Positions 21,926 to 33,861 of a stretch of DNA of 64,000 bases are shown one piece after another. Location of the stretch: assembly GCA_022606135.1 (NCBI GenBank), contig JABYQN010000012.1:186001-250000 (forward strand). Reading direction: 5' to 3'. Each line of letters opens with the position of its first letter. Position 1 is the stretch's first letter. Both the position numbers and the translations under genes were made by a program. The DNA is from Fomes fomentarius (lineage: Eukaryota > Basidiomycota > Agaricomycetes > Polyporales > Polyporaceae). The notes under the pieces are model-generated. The model worked only from the letters and a program-made list of their open reading frames with translations. It was not told where the DNA came from and searched no databases.

Positions 21926-24900
21926 CTACAGACCAAAATTGATGAGCGCTTTGTAAACTTCTTCAAGCCGCTCAACCTTTGCCAGCAGCTCGTCCCGACG
22001 CGCGACAACGCTTGGATCCTCGACGAGGTAGCCCGTGCACCGCTCACGCGTGTTTGGCGCACCCAGCCCAAGCTTATCGTACAGCGTCGTGTGCAGCGTC
22101 GCAGAGAACTCATACAAGAAGTGCTGGTCGATCGCAAACATCACGTAGTCGATGATGCGCTAAACGTGACCAAGGGTTAGAGTTATTACTCTGGAATTGT
22201 ACTTGATCGTAGAACACGACCCAACACGCACCTTGTAAGCGATGTCGAAGTACGCGCGGACCTCCGCCATGAGCTCGAGCACCTCCTGCTGCTCGTCCGG
22301 GGGCGTCAGCTTCGCAAGATCCTCCGCCTTGACGTGGATGCCCAGCTCGGCTAGCGCCTCGATCGCGCGCTTCCGTGCGTCCTCGCGTTTCGCCGCATCC
22401 TCAGAGGACGTCGAGGAGGGAGGTGGCGGGCTCGGTTGCTGAGTGGTACCACCGGTCGTCGGAGTCGCGGTCGTGCTCTTTCCGAAGGGTGGCCCTCCAG
22501 GTGGTACCTGGGCGGAAGGCTGTGCGGATCCCGGTGCACTTGAAGATCCTGTCTGGGCGAAGGGAGGCTTCTGTTGAGGCGGGGGTCCAGCGAAGGAGAA
22601 GCCTGGTTCATGATGTCATGTGAGCACCGTTGGCTGACAAAGAATGCATGTATCCTTACTAGAGGGGCGTGAGCCTGCAGGCTGTGTGGTGCTCGCTCCT
22701 TGGGGCTGCAGGGGCAATGGCAGTGTACTAGTAGGAGTAGAGGCAAATCCGAATGCCGATGATGTGCCATTTCCAGGTGTGCTTGCACCGAAGGCCGAGG
22801 TCGGTTGCGTTTGTGCAAAGAACTGAGTGCCCGGGCCGAAGAACGAAGGCTGAGCAGTAGCAGCATTTGGTGCGCCAAAAAACTGTGACCGAGGGGCAGT
22901 ACTATTGTTCAAGGTCCGCGCATCCTTGTAGATCGAGAGCCACTTCGAGCGCTTCTCAGCGAGGTCCTCGAGGTTCTGCGTCTCCTGGAACGTCGATTCA
23001 TAGGTGAGCAGGGTGCGAATATTGGACAACGCCCTTTCAGCGTGGGCGTTGATCTTATCCTTGACGACGGGGCTATTGTCAAGGATAGAGTAAAGTCAGG
23101 GGTCTCTCGCAATTCAGAGGTGGGTGAGGACGTACTTTACCACGGCCTTCAGGTTTCCGTACTGCTGGAAGTGCTTCTCGATCCGCTCGGCCAGGAACAG
23201 ATCGACAGTTTTCTGCACTGTTTCAAAGCACAAAATGGCCGACTGCTCCCAGCTCTTCTGGAAATCTTGGATGAGAGAGACCTTCGCGGCGTACGGCACA
23301 TTATTTGGGAGCTCGCGAGTGACGTGCCTATGAGATCGCATAGTGAGCCCACAGCGAGAATCACACGAGAAAGTCGAGAATATAGCTTACTGGAGAATGC
23401 GCTGTCTGACGTCATTGAGGTACATCTTGTGCGTCTGCCCCTCTTCGAAATACTTCGAAGTAAAAGCGCTGACGGCTGCGCCGAATGAGAACACGTCAAA
23501 TGGGATGAATGACGGCGCCGTGCTGCGAATATTCAGCCGGAAAACCTCGTAGCTCTGCTGGTTGCGTTGCACAAGCGCCGCACACGTCGGAGAGCCACGC
23601 ATGTGGGCCTTGAGCTCGTCGCAGAACTCCATGAGCAGTCCGTTGACGAACGAGCACGGCTCTGCAGACACAGCGCGCGGGAGAGCATCAAGCTGCTTCT
23701 TGCACCTCTTCATCTGCTCCTCAACGTCGCGCATGATCTTCGGGAGTCTGCATTGAAGAGTCGGAAAGACACACTCGGTCAACAGGCAGCCGCTTGATAG
23801 CAGGAGGAACACACTCACGACTCGCGGATGAACTGCGTGAGTAGATCGCTGACGTAGTTGACGAGGGCATGTGTGCCGCAGCGCTCTCGTCGGGAAGACG
23901 TTGCCCAGGGCTCTTTCGTGTCGAAGAACACGGCTTCGGCCTTGCGTGCAGCGTCGGGAGTGATTCCCTCAAGGCGCTCCTTGTCGTCGGGGAGCCGAGT
24001 GCAGAAGTATCCGTGTTTGGTGGAGTGCAGATTGCCTTCGAGGACATCGGCCCACCGGCGCTGCTTGTTGATGGATCCAGAGGGGACGGTGTCCGCCTTG
24101 GTCAACACACCTACGACAAAAATCAGAGGGTAAATATCGCCATAAAAGGAGCACAAAGTGCTGCGGAAGCTGCATACCGATCGTACGAAGTCCGTGGGGA
24201 TCAGCCTGCTTGGCAAGCAGTCCAGCCTTCTGGTTCTCGATGTCATCTAGGGTTGTGTTATAGCTTGAAATGATGAGGTTACAGCCGACAGCCGAAAGAC
24301 GCACCGCTCATGCTAACCGTGACAAGAATCAGAGAATTGCCGGTAAGGTACGATGTCGCGAGGTCCTCGACGAGGCGTACAAGTTTGCCCTCCGGGTCGT
24401 TCTCCGCGTTCTGAATGATACCTGTCAGTGCCTTTGTTAGCCAAGGTATGCTCTTTCAAACAGGCCGCAACGCAATTTACCCGGAAGGTCGACGAAGGAC
24501 AGATCTACAAGGCCGGGACCCGTCAGATCTACGCAGATGACGTTCCTGGAGAACAGGACCGTCTTAGCCGACGCTCTAAGCTCCTCGTCATCCATGTTCA
24601 CAAAGTGGGAGACATCAAGGGTTGGGTTGAGCACCGCGGCCTGCGCACGACGCAACATCCGCTCTACGTCCTCCTTCTTCTCGATGCGCGGGCCAAATGG
24701 TACCTCGCGCACATCTGGCAAGCGGTTGTGCCCTGCAGCATCGTACTCGAAGCGGATGTAGATTTGGCACCACCATAGCTCGCCATCGGGGGCACCGGAG
24801 AGTCTGATCTCCATCGGGCAGCGAGTTGAGGTTCCGTCATCACGAGGAACGTTGACCTGAGATAGATGTGCAGTGAGGAAGGGTGGCGTAGTATGACAAT

Positions 24901-25278
24901 ACAAAACCGAATAATCGTACCTCGGATATGGATGTGATGAGGCTGGACTTGCCAGCGCTTTGGTTGCCGAGAAGAACGATGCGAGGCAAGTCTACAACCG
25001 TCTGCCCGCTATGCAGTGGAGTCAGTGGCGCGCCGAACGAAGACCATGATGGTGTATGGATAACCCTACCCCTTTGCCCGCATGCGCTTCACGACTTCAT
25101 GGAGCTCCTTCGCGGTCTTGCCATACTTAGACTTCGCGAAGAGGGAAGGATGATCGGGGGACTCTGATGACCGTTGATCATCTGTGGAAAGCATTGATGA
25201 TAGAATGAGAAGTAGGCCCGACAGGACTTCAATGAGCAAAGAAGCCAGGACAGGGAGCAGTGTCGACGATGTGCTCAC
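21926..25278 (-). CDS. Dynamin-superfamily large GTPase, paralogue 2, with FG-rich linker
   Basis: Same family as its neighbours. Motifs in order: P-loop GNQSAGKSS (about 24960-24985), switch Thr in DGTSTRCPM, DLPG (about 24485), TKAD (about 24095). Stalk exons span about 23100-23820 (LNIRSTAPSFIPFDVFSFG, MYLNDVRQRI). A linker of about 150 residues (22385-22920) is rich in Gln, Pro, Ser, Thr and Phe and holds five FG dipeptides (FFGAPN, FFGPGTQFF, SAFGAST, SAFGFAS, PPFGK). An inferred intron (gtaagg..accag) within the linker splices in frame to SFSFAGPPP. The GED-like end reads FLYEFSATLHTTLYDKL and finishes NFGL. The start is uncertain: ATG at 25278 adds a hydrophobic leader (LLPVLASLLIEVLSGLLLIL) that could be a signal-anchor or an artefact; an in-frame ATG at about 25194 matches the neighbours' start better. 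It probably acts on membranes. Confidence 0.84.
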
Positions 25279-25775
25279 GGTTCGAGTCTTTTAACTGGGG
25301 CAAGTACAACTAGAAACTCAATCAGTCTTTGCGCGACATTCATTGACCAATCGCCAGGACAACCAGCTGTTGTTGATAGTCACTAGTGACAATGACGGCA
25401 CAATTTGAAACCAATTCATGCCGGCACCGTCTACTTAGACTTCTCACCTCCTTTCATCCCCTTTGAACTGTGGCGATAGCGTTTTGGTAGGGCGGCGCGT
25501 GGTGATAACAGAACACCTATCGTCGCCATAGAGAGAGGTCTCGCCGCTGAAGACAATCTGGTACTTGTTACGAAAGTTGACAAGCACGATGAGCTACTGG
25601 CAGCTGCGGGAATCAGGCCTCAGGAGTTCCCACTCCACGCCACCAACCTAGCCCGAAGTTCTCGGCAAGGGAAAGATCACACAAATGTCATTGTCTGAGG
25701 CTTTGCTACATAATATCACACGCTTACGTTCTACTGGTGCAACGAGCCATAGTATCGTTTGACCATACAAACTAA

Positions 25776-28549
25776 CTACATGCCAAAGTTGAAAAGCGCC
25801 CTTTGCACAGTCTCAAGTCGCTTCTGCTTTATGAGCACTTCTGAACGGAGTGCGACGACGCTTGGCTCCTCTGCGACATACGACGCGCATTTTGCATCCG
25901 CGTTCGGAGACCCAAGCCCAAGCTTCTCAAATAGCACAGCCTGGAGCCCCTCGGCAAACGCATACAAGAAGTGGTTGTCGATAGAGAGCGGAACGTAGTC
26001 GATGACGCGCTGCAAACGGTAGACAAGACATTCAGATCTTGACTCCGTCATAAATTCCGGACCGACCAATCTTACCTTGTACGAAACCTGGAAGTACGCG
26101 CGCACCTCTGCCATGATCTCCAGTTCCTCTTCGAACTCGTCTGGAGGGTTCAACTTCCCTAGATCCTCTCTTGTGACGGTGAGGCCTAGACGGGCTAACA
26201 AGCCAAGTGCCTCGGATACCGTGGATTCGTTCTCAGACGGTTTCGAGTCTCTAGGACGTGCGGCCTTGTACTTCGCGACCTGACTATCGCGTTTGTCAGC
26301 GAGGTAGTGGGTGTTTTGCGTGAACGGAGGAGCAGCTTCTAGCTTGAGGATCGTATGAACGTGCGAGATCGTTTGCTCAGAGTGATGTTGAAGCTGCTCC
26401 ATGATGATCGGTCTGAGGATTTCCAGATAACCAAGGGGTCGTTCTCGTCAGTCAGGACTCCTAGTGCACGGAAGCTAACGACCATCGACTTACGCGATCA
26501 CTGCTTTCAGATTGCTGAAGCGGCTGAAACGATCCTTGATCAATTCAGCCAACATGCTCTTGAACGTCTCCTGAACTCGGTCAAAGCAGATCATCGTGTG
26601 CTGACCCCACGTCTCCTGGAAGTCGCGTATGAACGCCCGCTTGGCTGCGTACGGCACATTGTTCGGCAGCTCGCGCGTGATCGCACTGCGCACAATATGA
26701 GCGAACGTCCGACGCGATGTGATGAGAACTACACACGCTCTAATTCGCCTTCGCACCTCCTCAAGGTACATCTCCGGTTGCTTCGGATGTGGACCCTGCT
26801 CCTCGATGTTGTCTGACTCGTCGTCCGGCTTAGTAAACTCCGCGACCTGGTTTGGATCCACTTCGTCCTCCTTGAAGGGCACGAATGCCGGCGCAGTATG
26901 CCGAATGGACGTCTTGAATCTGCCGTACGTAGCCTTGTTTGCCTGCACCAGCTGCGTGTGGGCGGGAGAGCCGTCTACGTGCTGGAAGACCCCCTGGCAG
27001 AAGGTGACGACGAGATTGAAGACGAACGCAGACGGGTCGACTGTGACGAGCGGCGGAAGTGTGCTGAGCTGCTTCTTGCACGCAGCCAGCTGAGTAGCCA
27101 CTTCTCCAAGCAATTTCGGCAGGCTGAGTAGAAGGGTCGGGTCAGTTCGTGCACTGCGCGCTTTGGTGCAATGCTTACGAGTCGCTGATGATTCTGGTCA
27201 GGAGCTCGCTGATGCTCTTGACAAGGTTCTGGGTGCCGAAGCGGTGTGGAGTTGTCGAGCTAGACCATGGAGCGGTGGTCTGGAAAAAAGTCGTCTCAGC
27301 CGTACGAGCCTCCATAGGCGTGATTCCAGCCAGGCGAGAGTCGTCGTCCGGCTGCCGAGTGCAGTAATACCCATGCTTTAGGGGGTGACGACGACCCTCG
27401 ATGACGTCAAGCCACATCTCCTTGCTCTTCGTCGAGCCAGCTGGGATGGTGTCGGGCTTTGTCATGACACCTGCAAGTGGAGAAGTCTTAGGGTGACACT
27501 GTGAATAAGTAGATACACCTGGCCTCACCGATGGTCCGCAGTCCTTCTGGGTCGACCTGCTTCGCTATACGCGCTGCTTTTTGATTTTCGATATCATCTA
27601 GAGAGTGCACGGTAAGCTAAGTGTGTGAAGAATACTAGTAAGGTGGCGTGTTGTACTAACCGGCCATGGGCAGTGTCACTAGGATCAGGCAGTTTCCCTG
27701 GACGTATGACATAACGAGGTCCTCGACGAGCTGCACAATCTCGGGCTCCGCGTTCTGAACGATACCTGGCAGGGCGCGTCTATGAAATATGCAAATAGAG
27801 AAAGGAGTCAGTTCCGCTCACCTGGAAGGTCGACGAAAGATAGATCCACGAGGTCTGGACCAGTCAGGTCAACGCAAATGACGTTGCGCGAGAACGGCAG
27901 CGGTTGGGTTCCGAGCATCGTGAACGCCCCGGATCTCACCGTCTCGATGTCCGCGTCAAGGAAGTGGGAGAGAGGGATCTTCGGGTTCAGGATCGCGGCC
28001 TGTGCGCGACGGAGCATAGGCTCGACGTCCGCCTTGTCCGTAAGGCGCGCTCCGAAAGTCACTTCGCTGACCTCGTCGACTCTACCCCCGTCTTCATCGT
28101 ACTCCCATCGGATTGAAATTTGACACGACCATGAATCCACGGAATGCGACAGCCGGCACTCCATGGGAGCGCGCGTGCAGGTGCCCGCATCGCGAGGGAC
28201 ACTGATCTGTCGGTGAAGGAGGTTTACAGTCAAGAGACTGGACTCACTGCAAGGGAGGCTGAAGGAGACGTAGGGACCAAACGTACCCCTGAGATGGCCT
28301 CTACAAGACTAGATTTCCCAGCACTCTGGTTGCCGATGACGACGATGCGGGGGAGGTCTAAGTACACTTGAGCGCTGGGGAGGGAGATTCATCTCTCCGG
28401 ATCCGTTTGCCTGCAATCGAAAGGAGTCGAAGGACGTACCCAAGAGACCGAAGAGTCGAAACAAACTGGATCAGCTCCCTGGTGTTCTTTGCATACCCGG
28501 TATCAACAATGAGAGCCGTCGGGGGCGAGGAGTCGGTAGAGGTGAGCAT
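25776..28549 (-). CDS. Dynamin-superfamily large GTPase, paralogue 3, short linker
   Basis: ATG at 28549 (MLTSTDSSPPTALIV). Motifs in order: P-loop region about 28320-28345, switch Thr in AGTCTRAPM, DLPG (about 27830), TKPD (about 27458). Stalk: AFVPFKEDEVDPNQ, then an acidic insert (PDDESDNIEEQGPHPKQP) and MYLEEVRRRI. The linker before the GED-like part is only about 20 residues (AARPRDSKPSENESTVSE), unlike the long linkers of its two neighbours. The GED-like end reads FLYAFAEGLQAVLFEKLGLG and finishes NFGM. Intron positions parallel those of paralogues 1 and 2. The relic at 12030-12480 derives from this copy. Together the three genes form a same-strand array with one retrotransposon insertion between the first two. 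Confidence 0.86.
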
Positions 28550-29068
28550 GAGCGCAAGAGTCGAGTTTGCGGAGTGAAGACGAGGCTCGTAGGTCCTTTA
28601 TTGCGACCACGGCATACTTGCGGATCACGACTCCACCTCAGAGACACAAGCGCCACTTCTGTGCTGCGGTAGGGCGCATCAACTGAAAGAAGACAGCGGA
28701 CAGGACAGAAGCTCAGACGTAATCACACGATTTGACCGGTCACGTCCCATAATGCAGCGAGATGGGGCCTAGAGCAAGAGAACCAATATATCGTCTGGGT
28801 GACACGAGACACGGGTCAGGTCGACATGACAGGGCGAATTAACGTCAGAGCTCACGTATAGACAAAAAAGTAGTAGTAATTTCCGAACGTAAGAGGCAAG
28901 GACTAGAACAGGTGATACAAGTCTTTCATTTACCGCGTTTGTGTACACATCATCCAGAAAGGCACGCGAGTCCGATGAGGATGCACACAAGAGCCAGTGA
29001 CTTCAAGCGCCAAACAGATCTCTGCAAGAACACAGTGTCCGAGGAGGCAGCAATAACGGCAAGCGTTC
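28550..29068. other. Intergenic spacer
   Basis: About 520 bases between two minus-strand genes. It must include the promoter of the dynamin-like gene and the terminator of the WD40 gene. No other coding signal was recognised. Confidence 0.4.
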
Positions 29069-31793
29069 TCACAAGCCCACAAGGGACCTGATTCGAACGG
29101 TGCCATCGTGCGAACCAGACGCCAGCGTCGAGCTGTCGGGCGCGAACTGCACCACGGTCACATTGTCGCAGTGCTCGTTGAACGTCGCGATCGTCTCCCC
29201 GTCGCCCGCGTTCCACAGCCGCACCGTGTTGTCCGACGCCGCAGACGCGATGAACTTGCCGTTCGGCGAGAACTCGACGACGTTCACCATGTTGTCGTGT
29301 CCGTCCAGCGACAGCAGCCGGTCTCCGCTGAACGAGTCGCACACCTTCACCGTCGAGTCGCTCGAGCCCGACGCAATCCGCTTGTCGTCGGGCGAGAACG
29401 CCACAGACCACACCGGCCCAATGTGCTCGTGCAATATCACGAGCGCCTCTCCCGTCTCTGCGTTCCACACCCGGCTGCTGCCGTCGTCGGACGCGGTGAT
29501 GATGCGCCGCCCGGTCGAAGAGAACGCGGCAGAGCAGATCATGCCCCCGTGTCCGCGGAGGATTGACCTGGGTTCGCCTTCTCCCAGATTGGCAACGTCC
29601 CAGATGTAGCAGTTGCTCTCCGTGCCGCCCGTCGCCATGAAGCGGTGGTCAGGCGAGAAGACGATGAAGGTGACGACGGCCAGATGCTTCTCGACGGTAC
29701 GAATGAGGTCGTATGTCTCCGAGTCCCAGATGCGCAGCGAGCCATCGTATCCACCGGCGATGAGCTTGGTACCGTCGGGAGTGTACGCGAGAGAATGGAC
29801 AGGGACGCTGGAATCGATGCGCTTAACCTCGGCGCCGCCTTCGACCCTCCAGATGACGACCCTCTTGTCGTTTGACCCCGATGCGAGGAACTGATTGTCC
29901 CTGGAGAAGGCGAGCGCGGAGACAGTGTCGATGTGTCCTGATCGTTTGTATCGGGCGTTGAAATGGTGAGGTTCCCAAACGATGATAGTCGTGTCCTCAG
30001 ATCCACTCGCGGCGAGGGTCCCATCTGCAGAGTATGCGAGTGTGGTAACGGAACCGTCATGTACGCTCGTGGGCGCGGCAGGATTGATGAGTTTCCTGAG
30101 CCCCTCGTTTTCTTCTTCCTCGCTATCCTCGTGATCTGCCTGTTCTTGTCCAGGTTCTGGTGCCCCTTCTCCCTCTGCTTGAGCTGTTTTCAATGTTCGC
30201 ATGCATGAGATCAAGATAGAGTGGATATTGACCTAGCACCCACGGTCGTTTGACGCCTGCGTTTCCTCCACGTCTTTACTGTCTTCAACCGGGGTTTCAT
30301 CCTCAACGCGCGTCTTGTGCAAATCGAGTACTACTGATAGTGTCCCAACTGTAATACCCATCCCATCGCATTCAGGATACTACTACATATCGCAACGCAT
30401 GTTACGTACCTCCATTTTCGTCTACGTCGACCGCAGGCCTCACCCGCTGTATCGCACTTGCTACATCCTCCGGGAACGGTTCATCCTGTTCAGCGGGCGG
30501 TCAGAGAGGATGTCTCGACATATAACTGTATCTTAAATTGACCTTGAACAACGCGAAGAGATCTCGATCAGACGCGATCGCGATCGTTGCTTCTGAGTTC
30601 TGCTCTCTCTTCAGCTACCGTAGATCGCTACGCGGCCATACTGGGATCCTCACCTCCTGAAGTATGTAATCAAGGAGATCGTCAACTGGATCGAAAGGCT
30701 GAAGAGCAAACATCGGAGCCTCTTTCATTGCCGCACATCAACCGCTGCAATCGCTCAACGCTCACCTTTCGCGATCTCGGCACTTCATCAAAATCCTCAT
30801 CTGAACTTACTTCTTCATCGTCCGCCACCACACGGGACCCAGCCTCATCTGGCCCTGGAGAAGGCAGCTCATGTGGACCAGCGCCCGCCTTCATATGGCG
30901 GTACAACCACACTCTCCGCTTCATCTTGTAGTAATGGATGAAGATGCACTGGTCCGCCTCGTCGACGTTCAGAGACTCCTGATCCGGCTCTGCGCTCGCA
31001 CCCGCGTTCAACGCCCCGCGTCTACGCGGCCCCGAGGAGTGGTATCTCTGCGGGAGCGACTCGTCCGAGATGCTCACGGACAAGTCGAGCGCCGCGTACG
31101 AGCTGAGATCCGCGCGGATCATGCCCTGCTTCTTCCTGTACTGGCCGTGGAACGCGGCGACGGCCCACTTGCTCGTCATGGTGGTGCCGGAGACGAAGAG
31201 GATGTCCTCCTCTCTGACCTCGAGGCCGAACTTGGAGACAAAGTCCACCCAGTGCGCGTGCTGCTCTCGGATGTAGTTGACGACGTGGCGCTTGGACTCG
31301 ATGTCCCTCGAGTACGCGATCGGGTCGAAGAGCAGGAAGGCGCCTGAGTCGGCACTGCATTTGAAGCTCCAGCTGGCACCGCCCGATACGGGCAAGGGAG
31401 CTCTATACCGATCACCGATTCGAGTGTTAGCAACGTACCAGGTGACTGAATGGAGACAGCTTACACGCCAGCCTGAGCTCCAGCAGTGACATCGACCTCG
31501 CGGATGGTCTGCCCGCGCAGCATGGGAGGGCTGATCCGTTCGTGTGGGCCAGTGACAATCAAGTTCGGGGGATTGAAGGGGACGAAGTCCTCCGGAACCC
31601 CGAAATCGAGTGGTTGTTCGTTCACATCCTTCATCGAGTTGAACAGCTGCATGAATCCGCCTTTTTTCAAATAACCCACGCCTCCGATGCGGACTTGGCA
31701 GAAGGCTGGATCAGGATCGGGGCACCAGATGGGATACCCATGGCCGTGGCAGTACATCTGCTCGGCGTAGATATCCCAAGCATGGGTGTTCAT
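29069..31793 (-). CDS. Uncharacterised N-terminal region fused to a WD40 propeller (copy 2)
   Basis: ATG at 31793 (MNTHAWDIYAEQMYCHGHGY). N-terminal landmarks match copy 1: KRHVVNYIREQHAHWVDF, ILFVSGTTMTSKWAVAAFHG, CIFIHYYKMKRRVWLY, DPVDDLLDYILQ, IASDRDLFALF. Introns I can place join every block in frame: AGV/APLPVSGG (donor gtaagc), RSRK/APMFALQ, ILQE/NSEATIAI, ALFK/DEPFPEDV, ENGG/VGTLSVV, and SNDP/QAEGEGAPE leading into the propeller. The propeller (29069 to about 30090) has seven regular WD40 repeats, such as SPDDKRIASGSSDSTVKVCD and APDSSTLASGSHDGTVRIRS. An acidic hinge (HEDSEEEENEGL) separates the halves. It is inverted relative to copy 1, 26 kb away. Function unknown; presumably a regulatory scaffold whose propeller binds partners. 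Confidence 0.8.
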
Positions 31794-31918
31794 GATAGAT
31801 GGCGAGCGAAGGAGTCAAGACTGTAGGGGGCCCAACTTACACGAACTACCAGAGTAGGAGCCTTATATGTACGAATACAGCGGGCATCGCCTCATCACAC
31901 GAGGCACTGACCTGCGCG

Positions 31919-32242
31919 CTATACATCACCTGCCATGGAAGGCATCGATGAGAGTTCGAGTCTCGAAAACTGGGCTATAAGCACCGGCATCCCGCAAGCT
32001 TCGCAAAGCCGCGCGGATTGTCAACGGTCAGTCGCTATTCGTATGAGCGCCCAGCGGGAATTCCCTGTTTTGGGAACACCAGGACGTTTGGAACTCACCA
32101 AATCACCCAACAACTGTGGCAGGCTGTCCAAGTTCGCGATTCCCCTTTCCGACAGAGCTGGAAGGACATCACGGAACGCGCGTTCTCTCATGTGCTCAAC
32201 AGTCTCTTGGCCCCTCGCACCGAGACGGAAAGTGTGCTCGAC
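31919..32242 (-). CDS. Possible 3' exons of a small unrecognised gene
   Basis: A 48-codon stretch at 32099-32242 reads VEHTFRLGARGQETVEHMRE and continues RAFRDVLPALSERGIANLDS. It has an acceptor on one side (aagtag) and a canonical donor (gtgagt) on the other. A short last exon could end at 31919. Upstream exons toward 32800 are not resolved. The family is not recognised. Composition and splice sites suggest coding, but the gene model is incomplete. Confidence 0.35.
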
Positions 32243-33861
32243 CTACTTGTGATGTCAACGCTCGGAACGTGGTTCTGTGACTAGGAACCCAGGTTAGGTC
32301 AAAGTGCTTAGACGGTGGATCCAAGATAGCGAGCAGAGACTTGGCCACAACAGGAGAGGAGGATGCTTGACGACTCAGAAGGACGAGGAGGAAGAGATAG
32401 AGGACAAGATAATTTTTGATGGCAACGATACACCCCTTACTAGACGCCCGTGCACTGAGCGCATGATGCGACTGCACGACAAGTTCAACATGATATACTC
32501 AAGGTCCTGCCGGTCCGGAGAAGAACGAAGTAAGAGACCAGGCATGCAGCCTGCGTGAGTGGCGGCCACAGTCCACCGAGACTCGGACTCCGCGGAAACC
32601 AGCTGAAAGAAGCAGAACCATTGCGACCACTTTACAAGGCTCACGCTCGACATCTCCGCGCGGTACCGCACCGTTTTCCACCCACTGGGCGCCGTGAACT
32701 GCACCCACATTCTTCTTCAATCTGCAACAAGCGACGCCGTCAACGCGAAGATCAATGCACTCACCCGCTATGGAAACGCTTCCAACGTTTCGACGCCAGC
32801 CCCGCGGACTTACCTTTGTAGCGCAGCCGCAGACCCCATATGCGATGTCAACAGAGAACAGCTAAGAAGAAACTATGTAGATAGACGCTGTGACTCTGTA
32901 ACTCAAAAAGACTCGTATGACACGGGAACGCAGACGGACTACGGATGTCGGATGACAAGAAACACGGGGAATAGGAGGAGAGGGCGAAGAGGGACAGAAG
33001 GAGAGAGGAGGGAGAGGAAGAGAGCAGAGTCCGTTCCGAGCCAGTGTCAGACGTGTATGAACTGAAGGATGAAGTATGTATGAAGTGCGAGGTATGAGCG
33101 AATCGAGAAAAGAAGGGGTAGACGTCGGGAGGTGATGTGGTAGGGGAATGAAGCAAGGGAGAATTTGGTGGGGTAGAGACAGATGGGGAGGCGTGGGGAA
33201 CGGCGAACAGAGGTCAAAGGTAAGACCCGATGAGGCGCGACGGGCGCGAAGATGAGGCGGAGCAAGGCGAGGAGGAGGGCAGGGAAGGATGCGACCAATA
33301 AACAGATTGTCGATGTCGTAATGAGCGTGATGATGCAAACGAGAGGAAGTCCTGGTGTGGGATAGTAGTGTTGTCCAATGCAGAGCAGAAGTCCATGATG
33401 ATTGATGAAGGCCGAGAACGGGATATGGCGGAGGTTGGTGGTTGGAGGAGCAACGGGACAGGGTGTCGACGCTGCAGGGATGAAGTGTACGCCGGTTCGG
33501 GCCCGCGTTCAGATAGTTGGAGGTCGAGCAGAAGGCTCGACGGTAGCGAAGAGCAGCGTTACAACGAGCAAGTATGCGCGAAGAATGCCACATGTAGGTA
33601 GCAAGGATTTAATGTGTCGAGCAGCATGAAAGCATGCAAGAATACAAAGAGTGCGAGGAGCGTGTGGTGGTGCATGCGAATACGACGAGGACAAATGGAT
33701 CATAAGAGGCAATTAAGTGTGTGATGGATGATAATAATGATCGAATGGAGGTCATGCATGGGTGGGAAGGATCAAGGGGCAGCATGCAAAGTGATTGGTA
33801 GCGTACCGATGGCGACGAGCATGCGTAGTACCTCCCCGCACTGACGCGAGACACGAGGCGA
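32243..33861. other. Stretch without a supported gene; purine-rich on the plus strand
   Basis: Upstream exons of the small gene at 31919-32242 may lie between 32243 and 32850. From 32930 to 33300 the plus strand is dominated by gga/gag runs; open minus-strand frames there are pyrimidine-driven (Ser/Pro/Leu-rich) and not convincing. Part of this may be the 3' untranslated region of the Rho-like gene. Confidence 0.4.

Noticed and set aside
28769..28990. Short minus-strand frame between the dynamin and WD40 genes
   Set aside because: No homologous feature, no splice support and ordinary length for chance.
29100..29609. Plus-strand frames of 150-170 codons
   Set aside because: Antisense shadows of the minus-strand WD40 repeats.
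32862..33593. Minus-strand frame of 243 codons rich in Ser, Pro, Leu and His
   Set aside because: Driven by a purine-rich plus strand; biased composition, no motifs, no splice context.
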